From contig NZ_NFUR01000009.1 in assembly GCF_002127225.1 (NCBI RefSeq), positions 1-64,000 on the forward strand: a stretch of 64,000 nt of DNA. Reading direction: 5' to 3'. Both the position numbers and the translations under genes were made by a program. Positions 9,317-18,149 of the stretch are shown piece by piece. Source of the stretch: Sphingomonas sp. IBVSS2 (GTDB lineage: Bacteria > Pseudomonadota > Alphaproteobacteria > Sphingomonadales > Sphingomonadaceae). A model generated the notes under the pieces. It did not search any database and had not been told where the DNA came from. It saw only the letters and a list, made by a program, of their open reading frames with translations. How positions within the stretch are numbered: position 1 is the first letter of the stretch; each line of letters opens with the position of its first letter.

Positions 9317-9370
9317 CCGTCATCCCCGCGAAGGCGGGGATGACGGTTGAAGGGATAGCGGGGATGACGG
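9317..9370. repeat. REP-like palindrome with an adjacent half-copy
   Basis: A perfect 13-bp inverted repeat (CCGTCATCCCCGC at 9317-9329, complement at 9334-9346, loop GAAG) is followed by a second right arm, GCGGGGATGACGG, at 9358-9370. Palindromes of this CGTCATCCCCGC type are, to my knowledge, common intergenic repeats in alphaproteobacteria. It sits about 80 bp downstream of the M20 amidohydrolase stop and could also terminate that minus-strand operon. Apart from this element I see no gene in 9200-9428. Confidence 0.7.
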
Positions 9371-9428
9371 TCGAGGGAATATGGGGCCCCGACCAGGGTG
9401 GTGACTTCCCCCCCGGCCGGTCAACCGC

Positions 9429-10907
9429 TCAGTTCGATTTCGCCGTGCCTTCCCAGGCGGGGGTGGGCTTGCGATAGTCGAGCGCGGGCGCCCGCTTGCC
9501 CAGCAGCGCATCATATTGGAACGCCGGGCCGCGTGCCTTGTCGAGTTCGGCCTTCGCCGCTGCCAGCGTCTCGGGGCTCAGGAACAGGTCCGCCGCCGTC
9601 AGCGCGATCGTCTTGGCCGCGACCGCGGCGCCCTTGATCCCGATCGAAGAGCCGGACGCCGCCACGGCCTGCCAGCTGTGCGCGGGCGTGCCGGGGACCC
9701 AGGTGGCGGCGTTGAGGCCGATCGTCGGCACCGTCCAGCTGATGTCGGACACGTCGGTCGAGCCGCCGCCGTCCGGGCCGCGCTCGCGCGAGCCGGTCTG
9801 CCGTACCGAATCCAGTGGCTTCTGCGTCGGCAGCGTCTTCTGCAGCTCGGTCGCCCAGGCGATCTCCTGCGGCGTCCACTGTTCGCCGCCCACCGCGTCG
9901 AGGTTGCGCGTCATCACCTTGGCGAGCGTCTCGCTCGCCAGCATCGAATAGACGCCGCCGGTGATCTCGTTATCGACCGTGGTGCCCGTCGCCATCGCCG
10001 AGCCTTCGGCCGCCTTCACCACGCGGGCCCACACGTCGCGCACGATCGCGGGATCGACGTTGCGGACATAATAATAGCTCTCGGCGAAATCGGGCACCAC
10101 GTTCGGCGCCTCGCCGCCCGCGGTGATGATGTTGTGGATGCGGGTCGAGGACGGGATGTGCTCGCGCATGAAATTCACCGCGACGTCCATCACCTCGACG
10201 CCGTCGAGCGCCGAGCGACCCTTGTCGGGCGACGCCGCCGCATGGGCGCTGATGCCGTGGAAGCGGAACTTGCCGGAGATGTTGGCCATGCTCTTGCCGG
10301 TCGAGACGCCGTTCGCGTCGCCCGGATGCCAGTGGAGCACCGCCGAGACATCGTCGAACAGGCCGGCGCGGACGAGATAGACCTTGCCCGAGCCGCCTTC
10401 CTCGGCAGGCGAGCCATAGACGCGCAGCTCGCCCTGCACCTTGTTTGCGATCATCCATTCCCGGATCGCGATGGCCGCCTCGACGCTCGCCGCGCCGAAC
10501 AGATTGTGGCCGCAGCCATGGCCGGCCGCCTTGCCCGGGATCGCCGTCTTGGTCGGCGCGGTGGTCTGGGCGAGGCCGGGCAGGGCGTCATATTCGGCGA
10601 GGATGCCGATGACCGGGCCCGAGCCCTGCTTGAAGCTGGCGACGAAGGCGGTGGGCATGCCGGCGACGCCGGGGGTGACGGCGAAGCCCGCCTTCTTCAG
10701 CCGCGCCTGGAGCAGCGCCGACGACTTGTTCTCCTGATAGCCGACTTCGGACCAGCCCCAGATCGTCTTGGCGGTGCTCTCCAGTTCGGGCGCATGCTTG
10801 TCGATGGCGGCGAGCATGGCGCTGCGCTGCGCCTCGGGCACGCCCTGCGCATGGGCCGAAAGCGGCGTGAGCGCAGCGGCGAGCAGCAGCGCGGTCTTGA
10901 TCGTCAT
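9429..10907 (-). CDS. Secreted M20-family amidohydrolase (AbgB-like)
   Basis: A 492-residue zinc aminoacylase/carboxypeptidase with a signal peptide (1-20, ending SAHA), so probably periplasmic. The M20 core includes EYDALPG (105-111), the metal and catalytic segment HGCGHN (130-135) and the Glu pair at 169-170 in SPAEEGGSGK. An insert dimerisation domain follows, then a C-terminal GGGSTDVSDISW segment. It resembles AbgB (p-aminobenzoyl-glutamate hydrolase subunit) and M20D amidohydrolases, which cut N-acyl or aryl amides of amino acids. The start at 10907 has AGGAG upstream. It is the last gene of the TBDR-ggt-amidohydrolase operon, 20 bp after ggt, so it may act on products released by the transferase (inference). 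Confidence 0.82.
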   Translation of the reverse strand: MTIKTALLLAAALTPLSAHAQGVPEAQRSAMLAAIDKHAPELESTAKTIWGWSEVGYQENKSSALLQARLKKAGFAVTPGVAGMPTAFVASFKQGSGPVIGILAEYDALPGLAQTTAPTKTAIPGKAAGHGCGHNLFGAASVEAAIAIREWMIANKVQGELRVYGSPAEEGGSGKVYLVRAGLFDDVSAVLHWHPGDANGVSTGKSMANISGKFRFHGISAHAAASPDKGRSALDGVEVMDVAVNFMREHIPSSTRIHNIITAGGEAPNVVPDFAESYYYVRNVDPAIVRDVWARVVKAAEGSAMATGTTVDNEITGGVYSMLASETLAKVMTRNLDAVGGEQWTPQEIAWATELQKTLPTQKPLDSVRQTGSRERGPDGGGSTDVSDISWTVPTIGLNAATWVPGTPAHSWQAVAASGSSIGIKGAAVAAKTIALTAADLFLSPETLAAAKAELDKARGPAFQYDALLGKRAPALDYRKPTPAWEGTAKSN

Positions 10908-10927
10908 CTCGTGCACTCTCCTATGTT

Positions 10928-12661
10928 CTACTTGGCGCCGACGGCCGCGGCATCGGGCCGGCGCGTGTCCGCCGATCCCAGGAACCTGTCGCCCTCGACC
11001 ATGATCGACTGGACCGAGCCCATGGTGTTCGACGCGCGTACCTTGTGCCCCTTCGCCTCGAGCAGGGGAATGATGTCCGGCGAGAAACCCTCTTCCAGTT
11101 CGAGCGGCCCGTCGCCGCCCGACTGGTTGATCCGCGGACGCTCGGCGGCTTCCGCCACGTTCAGGCGGTGATCGATGACGTTGGAGAGCATCTGCACCAT
11201 CGTCGCGATGATGTAGCCGCCGCCAGGCGTGCCGGTGACCAGCCAGGGCCTGTCGTCCTTGAACACGATCATCGGCGTGATCGTCGAGCCAACGCGCTTG
11301 CCGGGGACGGGCTGGGTGGCCTTCCATTCCTCGCCGCGCCGGCCCCAGGCGAGGTTGCCGAGCGAGTTGTTGAGCAGGATGCCCGTGCCCGGCGCCACGA
11401 CGTGCGCGCCATAGGAGGCGGAGAGGGTGTAGGTGTTGCTCACGGCATTGCCCGCCGCGTCCACGACCGAGAAGTGGGTCGTGTCCTTGCTCTCGAACGG
11501 ATAGGGATTGCCGTCGGGCAGGGTCTTGGCGTCGAGCGAACCTTCGGCGCGGATCAGCTTCGCGCGTTCGGCCGCATATTCCTTGCTGGCAAGGCCCTTT
11601 GCCGGGGTCCGCCAGTCCGGCCCGCCGCCGACCAGCCGGCGGTCCGACCAGACGATCTTCAGCGTCTCGGCGAGGAGGTGGAGATTGGCGACGCTGCCCC
11701 AGCGCTGCTCGCGCACCGGGAAGCGCTCGAGGATGTTCATCGCCTCGGCGAGGCTGACGCCCGAAGCGGTGGGCGGCATATAGGCGATCGGCATGCCCCG
11801 GTAGCTCGACCAGATCGGCTCGGAGATCACCGGCTGGTACTCGGCCAGGTCCTTCGCGTCGATCACGCCGCCGCCCGCCTTCATGCCCGCCGCGATCTTC
11901 TGGGCGATGGCGCCGGTGTAGAAGCCGTCGCGGCCCCGGGCGGCGATGACCTGCAGCGTCGCCGCGAGGTCCGGCTGCTTCCAGCGCTCGCCAGGGGCAT
12001 AGGCGCTGCCGTCCGGCTTGAAGAAGACGGCGAGCGCGGCGGCATCGTCGTGCATCGCCTTCTTCTGCTCGGCATTGGCCTGGGCTTCGTCGTCGGACAG
12101 GATCACGCCGTCCCGCGCCATGGCGATCGCCGGCGCGATCAGCGTGCCCCAGGGCAGCGCGCCGAAGCGCCTGTGCGCTTCCCACAGGCCCGCGACCGTG
12201 CCGGGGATGGCGACGCCCTTCATCGAATAGCTCTTGGCGGGATCCATCTTGCCGTTGGCGCCCAGCAGCAGGTCCGGCGTCGTGTTGCGCGAGGCCTGGC
12301 CATAATAGTCGATCGCGATCGTCCGGGCGGGCTTGCCGTCCTTCGCCGCCATGTGGATCAGCATGTAGCCGCCGCCGCCGACATTGCCGGCGCGCGGCAG
12401 CGTCACCGCCAGCGCGAAGGCGGTGGCGATCGCGGCATCGACCGCATTGCCGCCCTTGCGCAGGATCGCGGCGCCCACTTCCGCCGCGATCCTGTTCTGG
12501 CTCACGACCATGCCGCCGCGCCCGATCGCGGGCTTGTGGATCTGGTCATAGGCGACGATGTCGCCACCGGAGACGCGCTGCGTGGCGGGCGCCTCCGGTG
12601 CTTCCTGGGCGAAGGCCGGCGTCGCGAGCGACGCCAGCGCCAGGGCGAGCGCGATGCGCAT
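10928..12661 (-). CDS. ggt: Gamma-glutamyltransferase precursor
   Basis: A 577-residue Ntn-hydrolase with a signal peptide (1-18), so periplasmic or surface-located. It hydrolyses or transfers gamma-glutamyl groups from glutathione, gamma-peptides or, in some bacteria, poly-gamma-glutamate. The self-cleavage site and catalytic threonine are T394 in KDTTHFSVVD, where family members split into large and small subunits. GNVGGGGYM (92-100) and the C-terminal GTPGGGYI loop are also typical. Its ATG shares one base with the receptor stop (TGATG), so it is coupled to the STN-TBDR. Position downstream of that receptor and upstream of an M20 enzyme suggests nutrient scavenging rather than glutathione housekeeping (inference). 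Confidence 0.92.
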   Translation of the reverse strand: MRIALALALASLATPAFAQEAPEAPATQRVSGGDIVAYDQIHKPAIGRGGMVVSQNRIAAEVGAAILRKGGNAVDAAIATAFALAVTLPRAGNVGGGGYMLIHMAAKDGKPARTIAIDYYGQASRNTTPDLLLGANGKMDPAKSYSMKGVAIPGTVAGLWEAHRRFGALPWGTLIAPAIAMARDGVILSDDEAQANAEQKKAMHDDAAALAVFFKPDGSAYAPGERWKQPDLAATLQVIAARGRDGFYTGAIAQKIAAGMKAGGGVIDAKDLAEYQPVISEPIWSSYRGMPIAYMPPTASGVSLAEAMNILERFPVREQRWGSVANLHLLAETLKIVWSDRRLVGGGPDWRTPAKGLASKEYAAERAKLIRAEGSLDAKTLPDGNPYPFESKDTTHFSVVDAAGNAVSNTYTLSASYGAHVVAPGTGILLNNSLGNLAWGRRGEEWKATQPVPGKRVGSTITPMIVFKDDRPWLVTGTPGGGYIIATMVQMLSNVIDHRLNVAEAAERPRINQSGGDGPLELEEGFSPDIIPLLEAKGHKVRASNTMGSVQSIMVEGDRFLGSADTRRPDAAAVGAK

Positions 12662-15600
12662 CAGAAGCTCGCCCGCATGTTGGCGTACCAGTAGCGGCCA
12701 TAGGGGCTGTAGAGCGAGCCGAGGAAGCCGTTCGAGCTGAGCGGCGGCGACTCGTTGGTGAGGTTGCGCACGCCGATGCGCAGGCGGTAGCGGCCGCCAT
12801 TGTCGCGCTTGCCGACCGTGACCTGGCCATAGAGGTTGAAGGTCATCCGATCCTCGATCAGCCAGGCGGCGCCGGCCGAATCGAGCAGGTTCGTGTCCAG
12901 GACGTCGCTGGTATATTGGGTGAAGCCGCCGATCTGGAACGGTCCCTTCTCCCAGGTGATCGATCCGGTGACCTTCCAGCGCGGCTTGCCGTTCTGGCGG
13001 ACCAGGTCGCCCGCATCGGCGATGGTGGTGCCCGCGTTGATCGTCCCCGCGGCCCGCGCGGCGATCAGGTTCTGGATCGGCGGCGAGGGCTCGAGGAAGA
13101 ACTTGTCGAGATAGGCGGCGTTCGCGTTCAGGCTGATCCTGCCCGCGCCGAAATCGGGCAGGCGCCAGTTGAAGCCGAGATCGACGCCCGCGGCCTCCTG
13201 CGGCAGCAGGTTGACGTACTTGTCGTTGACGTAGAGCACGCGGCCGACCGGCGCCAGCCCGGTGCCGGCGAACAGCGCGGCATCCTCCGCCGTCGGCGCG
13301 GCGCGGATGACATTGGGGTCGCTCGATCCCTGCACGCGCAGCAGATAGTCGTTGATCAGCGCATTGCCCTCGCCGAACAGGCCGACGATGCCCTTCTGGC
13401 TGACGTGCCAATAGTCGGCGGTGAAGGTCATCCGGCCGACCGCGGCATCGAGGAAGTGCGGCTCGAGCACCACGCCGACGGTCCAGGTCTTGGACTGTTC
13501 CGGCTTCAGGTCGGGATTGCCAGAGCGCCGCGCGGTGGTGGCGAAGCCCTGCGAGCAATTGGCGAAGCTGCTGATGCGGAGCGGATTGGGCGTGACGCCG
13601 TCGGGCAGGAGCGCCGGCTGGCGCAGCTGCGCCTCGCAGCGCACCCAGTCGGTGCGGGTGTTCGAGCGGGTGACCATCGTCGCGTTGATCTGCTCGAGGT
13701 TCGGCGCCTTGAAGCCCTCGGCGTAGGAACCGCGCAGGCGCAGGCCGCGCACGATGTCCCAGGCGGCCGCGATCTTCGGCTTGGCGACCGAGCCGACGTC
13801 CGAATAATTTTCGAAGCGGCCGGCGAGCTGGAGCTCGATGTTGCGGACCAGCGGGATGTGCATGTCCGGCGAGACCACCGGCACCGCCAGTTCGAGATAG
13901 GCCGCGGCGACGGTGCGCCGCCCGCTGGTATCGGGCGAGGGGCTGGTGCCGACCAGGTCGGAGCCGTTGACCGCGCCGGTGATCGAATCGGTGAACTGGA
14001 TCGTCCCGTCGACGCGCGGGTCGCGATCGTCGCGCTGGGTCTCGCGGCGCACTTCGCCGCCGATCGCGATGCCGACATTGCCGCCGGGCAGACGGATCAG
14101 GTCGGTGGTCGAGCCCTTGATGTCCCACATCGCCAGCGTCGACGTGCTGACGCGGGTGGTCTTGATCCGGATCGCGTTGATCGCGGCAAGGCTGCTCGGC
14201 GTGTTGTCCGCGCCGCTCGGCGGGGTGAGGCCGCTGCCGTTGAACGGGTTGTAGGCATCCGGCGTGGTCAGGTTGATCTGGCGCTGGAGCAAGGTCTGGC
14301 TGATGCCGTCGGACGTGTCGCGCACGCGCGCTTCCGAATAGAGCGCGGCGCTCTCCCATTCGAAGCCGAGCGCCTTGAACCGCAGGCCGCCGAGCAGGCG
14401 ATACTGGGTGTTGAGCACGTCGACATGGTTGGGGCCGACATCGGCGAAATTGTAGCTCGACAGCGTGATCGCCTGGCCGGCCGCCGCGGCGTTGATGCCG
14501 GGCAGGCGGTTGGGGCTGCCGACCGGGCCGAACGGATTGTAATAGGCGTTGGCGGCGATCGTCAGCGGGCCCGAGGACAGAGTGCCGCTCGATGCCTGGA
14601 TGCTGTCGCTCTTGCCGTTGTAATAGCCGGCCTCGCCGAACAGCTCGACGCCGCCGCCCAGCTCGTAATGGCCGTTCAGGAACAGGTTGATGCGGCGGAT
14701 ATTGGGCGTGACGTTGGTGTTGAAGGCAAGCGGCGCGTCGAAGCGCAGCTCGCGGATGCCCGCCGCCGAGCTGGTGCCGGTGGCGACGCAGTTGGTGCCG
14801 CCGATGATGCCGGCGCCGGCGGCCGGGCAGCCGGTGAAGCTGGTCGGCTGGATGTGGAACTGGCCCGAGGTGTTGGTCAGCGCGGTCGTGCCCTGGCGCA
14901 CCACCACGTTGCCCACCGTCTGGAACGAGCCCCAGGGCGTGATGGTCGAGCGGCCGTCGAGCGAGGTCGCCCCTTCGAAGCGGGTGCCGACGAAGAGCGG
15001 GCGGTTGTCGTTCGAGCGGGTATAGTCGAAGTCGCTCGCGAGCACGCCGTCGCGCTTGTCATAGCTGGCGAACAGCGTGATGTTGCCGCGATCGCCGAGG
15101 TTGCGGCCGGCGAGCAGATGGGTGTTGGTCTCGAACAGGTGCGAGCCTTCGCCCCAGCCGACCTGGCCCTCCAGCTCCACGCCGTGATAATCGGTCTTGA
15201 GCACGGTGTTGACCACGCCGGCCACGGCGTCCGAGCCGTAGATCGCGGCGGCGCCGTCGCGCAGCACTTCCATGCGCTCCAGCCCGAACACGGGGATGGC
15301 GTTGGTGTTGACCGTCAGTACCGGCACCAGATTGTCGTCGGCGCGGCTGGTCGGGTGATTGACCACGCGGCGGCCGTTGAGCAGCACCAGCGTGTTGCCG
15401 ACGCCGAGGTTGCGCAGGTTGATCGAGCCGACATCACCGCGCGCCGAGTTGGAGCTGTTCGGCAGGTAGGAGCTGTTGAAGCTGACGTCGCCGAGCTGCG
15501 GGATCGAGCGGAACAGCTCGTCGCCCGACGTTGCGCCGGTGGCGCCGATCTGGGCCTCGTCGACCACGGTGACGGGAAGCGCGGCGGTCACCTTGCTGCC

Positions 15601-16074
15601 GCGGATCTGCGAGCCGACCACGACGATCTCGGGCGGCGGCGCCTCATCGCCATTCACGGCCTGCTCGACGCTGGCGGTCTCGGCCGCGGCCTGCTGGTCG
15701 CCGGTGGGCGCGGGGGCCGGGCTGTCCTGGTAGAGCGCGACCGGGCGAGGCGCCGGCTGGGCGTCGCCGCGCGGCATCACGCGCACGCTGTTCGGGCCGG
15801 TGAAGCGATAGGTGTAGCGGCTGTTGGCGAGCAGCAGCTCGAGCGCGTCGCGGATAGTGTAGCGGCCATCGAGCTTCGGTGCCTTGATCCGGGCGATCGC
15901 GGGATCGGTGAAGACCAGCTGGACGCCGGTCTGCTGGGCGACCTGCATCAGCGCGCTGTCCAGGCTTCCGCCCGAGAAATGGATCTCGTGGCGCACCGCC
16001 TCGCGCGCCTGCGCGGCGGCGGGAACGGCGACGAAGGCGGCAACGGTGGCGAGAAGCAACTGGCGTGTGTTCAT
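12661..16074 (-). CDS. TonB-dependent receptor with N-terminal STN signalling domain
   Basis: A 1137-residue outer-membrane transducer. A signal peptide (1-22) is followed by an STN domain (about 30-85, SLDSALMQVAQQTGVQLVF), an Ala/Pro linker, a plug with EIVVVGSQIRG and an IYGSDAVAGVVN segment, and a long beta-barrel ending in phenylalanine (ANMRASF). ATG 16074 is preceded by a GGGGGG run. STN domains bind the periplasmic part of a FecR-type anti-sigma factor. Such a pair (fecI/fecR-like) lies divergently just upstream, so substrate binding probably induces this operon, which continues into ggt and the M20 amidohydrolase. The substrate is not readable from sequence; operon partners point to a glutamyl or acyl-amino-acid compound (inference). 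Confidence 0.92.
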   Translation of the reverse strand: MNTRQLLLATVAAFVAVPAAAQAREAVRHEIHFSGGSLDSALMQVAQQTGVQLVFTDPAIARIKAPKLDGRYTIRDALELLLANSRYTYRFTGPNSVRVMPRGDAQPAPRPVALYQDSPAPAPTGDQQAAAETASVEQAVNGDEAPPPEIVVVGSQIRGSKVTAALPVTVVDEAQIGATGATSGDELFRSIPQLGDVSFNSSYLPNSSNSARGDVGSINLRNLGVGNTLVLLNGRRVVNHPTSRADDNLVPVLTVNTNAIPVFGLERMEVLRDGAAAIYGSDAVAGVVNTVLKTDYHGVELEGQVGWGEGSHLFETNTHLLAGRNLGDRGNITLFASYDKRDGVLASDFDYTRSNDNRPLFVGTRFEGATSLDGRSTITPWGSFQTVGNVVVRQGTTALTNTSGQFHIQPTSFTGCPAAGAGIIGGTNCVATGTSSAAGIRELRFDAPLAFNTNVTPNIRRINLFLNGHYELGGGVELFGEAGYYNGKSDSIQASSGTLSSGPLTIAANAYYNPFGPVGSPNRLPGINAAAAGQAITLSSYNFADVGPNHVDVLNTQYRLLGGLRFKALGFEWESAALYSEARVRDTSDGISQTLLQRQINLTTPDAYNPFNGSGLTPPSGADNTPSSLAAINAIRIKTTRVSTSTLAMWDIKGSTTDLIRLPGGNVGIAIGGEVRRETQRDDRDPRVDGTIQFTDSITGAVNGSDLVGTSPSPDTSGRRTVAAAYLELAVPVVSPDMHIPLVRNIELQLAGRFENYSDVGSVAKPKIAAAWDIVRGLRLRGSYAEGFKAPNLEQINATMVTRSNTRTDWVRCEAQLRQPALLPDGVTPNPLRISSFANCSQGFATTARRSGNPDLKPEQSKTWTVGVVLEPHFLDAAVGRMTFTADYWHVSQKGIVGLFGEGNALINDYLLRVQGSSDPNVIRAAPTAEDAALFAGTGLAPVGRVLYVNDKYVNLLPQEAAGVDLGFNWRLPDFGAGRISLNANAAYLDKFFLEPSPPIQNLIAARAAGTINAGTTIADAGDLVRQNGKPRWKVTGSITWEKGPFQIGGFTQYTSDVLDTNLLDSAGAAWLIEDRMTFNLYGQVTVGKRDNGGRYRLRIGVRNLTNESPPLSSNGFLGSLYSPYGRYWYANMRASF

Positions 16075-16240
16075 GGTTATCGACCCCCCTGAATCGATGC
16101 CTGGACGTGGCAATCATGGTTTATGACGCTGGGACTCCCCACACGCGAACCAAAGTGGACCAAATTTTTTTCGGGTGTTGCGTCCGTGCAAGGTTCGCCT
16201 TTGCCGTAACCGCGCGTCATGGCAGGAGGAATATGCGCGG
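16075..16240. promoter_or_regulatory. Divergent intergenic region between STN-TBDR operon and sigma/anti-sigma pair
   Basis: These 166 bp must hold the start signals for both directions. The AGGAGGAA ribosome site for the sigma factor is at 16224-16231. A short A/T-rich block (CCAAATTTTTTTC, around 16160-16172) is the only marked low-GC patch. I cannot assign -35/-10 boxes for either promoter. Confidence 0.35.
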
Positions 16241-16795
16241 GTGCGCGACAGGGGAGATGCGGGCTTGGCCGCCGGACGACCAGAAATGCAGGCGGCGGAG
16301 GCGGACGACGGCAGGTTCGACGCCTATCGCGCGGCGCTGCGCGCGTTCGTCGCGCGCCGGGTCGACGATGCGTCCGAAGTCGAGGACCTGGTGCAGGAAG
16401 CCTGCGCCCGGCTGGTCGCGAGCGCGCGCGAGCGGACCGTCGACGAGCCCCAGGCCTATCTCTTCCGCATCGCCGCCAACCTGATTGCCGATCGCCATCG
16501 CCATCGCCGCGCGTTGCCGGTCGTGCCGCTCGGGCCCGAGATCCACCCGCCGGTGCGGCCGGCGCAGGAGGACCGGCGCCGCGTCGCCGATCTCCAGACC
16601 GCGCTCGAGGCCGCGCTGGACGAGTTGTCGCCCCGGTGCCGGGAAGTGTTCGTGATGCGCCGCTTCGACGAACGTGGCACCGGCGAGATCGCCCGCGAGC
16701 TCGGCATCTCTCCGCGCATGGTGCAGAAGCACCTCAACCACGCGGTGGCGCATCTCTACGACAGGCTCGCCCATCTGATGGAGCGCGGCGCATGA
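16241..16795 (+). CDS. FecI-like ECF RNA polymerase sigma factor
   Basis: About 184 residues. Region sigma-2 (YRAALRAFVARRVDDASEVEDLVQEACARLV) and the sigma-4 helix-turn-helix (GTGEIARELGISPRMVQKHLNHAVAHL) are both present, as in iron-starvation/FecI-type factors. I prefer the GTG at 16241, because AGGAGGAA sits nine bases upstream. ATG 16286 is the alternative and would start just before the fold. Its stop overlaps the anti-sigma start (ATGA). It probably transcribes the divergent STN-TBDR/ggt/amidohydrolase operon after release by its partner. Confidence 0.88.
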   Translation: MRDRGDAGLAAGRPEMQAAEADDGRFDAYRAALRAFVARRVDDASEVEDLVQEACARLVASARERTVDEPQAYLFRIAANLIADRHRHRRALPVVPLGPEIHPPVRPAQEDRRRVADLQTALEAALDELSPRCREVFVMRRFDERGTGEIARELGISPRMVQKHLNHAVAHLYDRLAHLMERGA

Positions 16796-17703
16796 GCGAG
16801 CGCAATCTCGGCAAGCGCGCCTCGGCCGTGTTCGAGGCGTTCCTGGATGGGCGGGACGGCGACCTCCATCCGGCGGACCGGGCCGAGGCATCGGCCTTCT
16901 GGAACTGGCTCGGCGAGTTCGAGCGTCCGGGCGCGGCGCCGGTGCGGCAGCGTCCCGCCTGGCTGGGCCGGGTGGCGGCGGGCATTGCCGCGCTGGCCGT
17001 TGTCGGCGGCACCTTGTGGCTGTCGCATCCGCGGCCCGTGCGCGAGACGGTGCAGAGCGTGGCGACCGGCCATGCCGAGCGCCGCCGGATCGCGTTCAGC
17101 GACGGATCGGTGGTGACGCTGGCGGCGGACAGCCGAGTCGACGTCGCCTATGCCCCGCGCGAGCGCCGGCTGCGGCTGATGGCCGGCGAGGCGCTGTTCA
17201 AGGTGGCGCACGACAAGAGCCGGCCCTTCGTGGTCGAGACCCGGCACGGCGAGGTCGTGGCCGTCGGCACCATGTTCGACGTGAGCGTGGGCAGGCGCGA
17301 GGCGAAGGTGACCGTGGTGGAGGGCGTGGTGCGCGTCGCCTTGTCCGAGCCCGGGCGGCCGGGCACTTCCGAGCCCATCGAGAAGCTGGCGCGCAAGGGC
17401 GAGCGCCTGTCGTTCGGCATCGCCAAGGGCACGGGCGGCGATACGGGCTTCATCCGGCAGGCGGCCGATATCGATGCCGACAGCGCCGTCGCCTGGACGC
17501 GTGGGCGGCTGGTCTTCCGGGGCGAGCCTCTGAGCGAGGTCATCGAGGAAGTGAACCGCTATGCGAAGGACCGCCTGGTCCTGGCCGATCCGCGCGCCGG
17601 GTCGGTGCGGGTCTATGGCGTGGTCAACCAGGGGGACACGGCGGCGATCCGCGACCTCATCGCCAATCCGGGCGCGGTTGCCATCGAATCCCGCCAGCGC
17701 TGA
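16792..17703 (+). CDS. FecR-like anti-sigma factor / sigma regulator
   Basis: A 303-residue inner-membrane protein. An N-terminal cytoplasmic part (1-55, FWNWLGEFERP) is followed by one membrane helix (about 58-78) and a periplasmic FecR domain. That domain contains RRIAFSDGSVVTLAADSRVDV and GEALFKVAHDKSRPFVVETRHGE-type segments, then a C-terminal STN-interacting region (SEVIEEVNRYAKDRLVL). It relays occupancy of the STN receptor to the sigma factor, to which it is coupled by ATGA. The last codons (…RQR, stop) form half of a hairpin shared with the convergent Lrp-type gene. Confidence 0.88.
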   Translation: MSERNLGKRASAVFEAFLDGRDGDLHPADRAEASAFWNWLGEFERPGAAPVRQRPAWLGRVAAGIAALAVVGGTLWLSHPRPVRETVQSVATGHAERRRIAFSDGSVVTLAADSRVDVAYAPRERRLRLMAGEALFKVAHDKSRPFVVETRHGEVVAVGTMFDVSVGRREAKVTVVEGVVRVALSEPGRPGTSEPIEKLARKGERLSFGIAKGTGGDTGFIRQAADIDADSAVAWTRGRLVFRGEPLSEVIEEVNRYAKDRLVLADPRAGSVRVYGVVNQGDTAAIRDLIANPGAVAIESRQR

Positions 17704-17721
17704 GGGGCTCCTCAGCGCTGG
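17694..17721. terminator. Bidirectional hairpin overlapping both convergent stop codons
   Basis: Perfect 12-bp arms (CCAGCGCTGAGG at 17694-17705 and its complement at 17710-17721) enclose the four-base loop GGCT. The left arm encodes the last residues and stop of the FecR-like protein. The right arm does the same on the other strand for the Lrp-type regulator. The gap between the two genes is only 8 bp. There is no T-tract, so termination efficiency is uncertain, but position and symmetry fit a shared terminator. Confidence 0.7.
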
Positions 17722-18149
17722 AGCTTGGTCGCCAGGATGACCGAGGAAGTGGTGCGCTCCACGCCTTCCATCGCCCCGATCGCATCGAGCAGGTCGTTCA
17801 GCCGGTTGACGTGCGGCGCCTCGATCACCGCGATCAGGTCGTACTCGCCGGAGATCGCATAGAGCCCGGCCACCGCGGGCATCGTCATCAGCTGGTCGAT
17901 CGTCGCCTGGGTGGCCTTGGGATAGAGCTTCACCATCACATGGGCGCGGATGAGGCTGCGGTCATAATCCTCGCCCAGGCGCACCGTGTATCCGACGATC
18001 GTGCCCTGCCGCTCGAGCCGTTCGATGCTGCTGTAGATCGCGGTGCGGGAAACCCCCAGCAGCGTGGCCAGTTCGGAGACGTTGCGCCGGGCATCCTCGC
18101 GCAGCAGCGCCAGGATCTGGGGATCGATCTCTTCGGAGCGCAGCGTCAT
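17712..18149 (-). CDS. Lrp/AsnC-family transcriptional regulator
   Basis: A 145-residue regulator. The N-terminal winged helix-turn-helix (about 5-60) contains RRNVSELATLLGVSRTAIYSSIERLERQG, and a C-terminal RAM/AsnC ligand-binding domain (about 70-140) contains AVAGLYAISGEYDLIAVIEA. Members of this family usually sense an amino acid and control its transport or breakdown. The start overlaps the S51 peptidase stop by 4 bp, so both come from one transcript, and the regulator may sense the product of that enzyme (inference). The target sites were not found. Confidence 0.88.
   Translation of the reverse strand: MTLRSEEIDPQILALLREDARRNVSELATLLGVSRTAIYSSIERLERQGTIVGYTVRLGEDYDRSLIRAHVMVKLYPKATQATIDQLMTMPAVAGLYAISGEYDLIAVIEAPHVNRLNDLLDAIGAMEGVERTTSSVILATKLQR

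Noticed and set aside
12598..16092. Very long open frames on the strand opposite real genes (also near 41783-45403, 49850-52612 and 58403-61831).
   Set aside because: They are mirror frames produced by strong GC bias at third codon positions. Their translations are Arg/Ala/Gly/His-rich without domains, while the other strand encodes clear families with ribosome sites.
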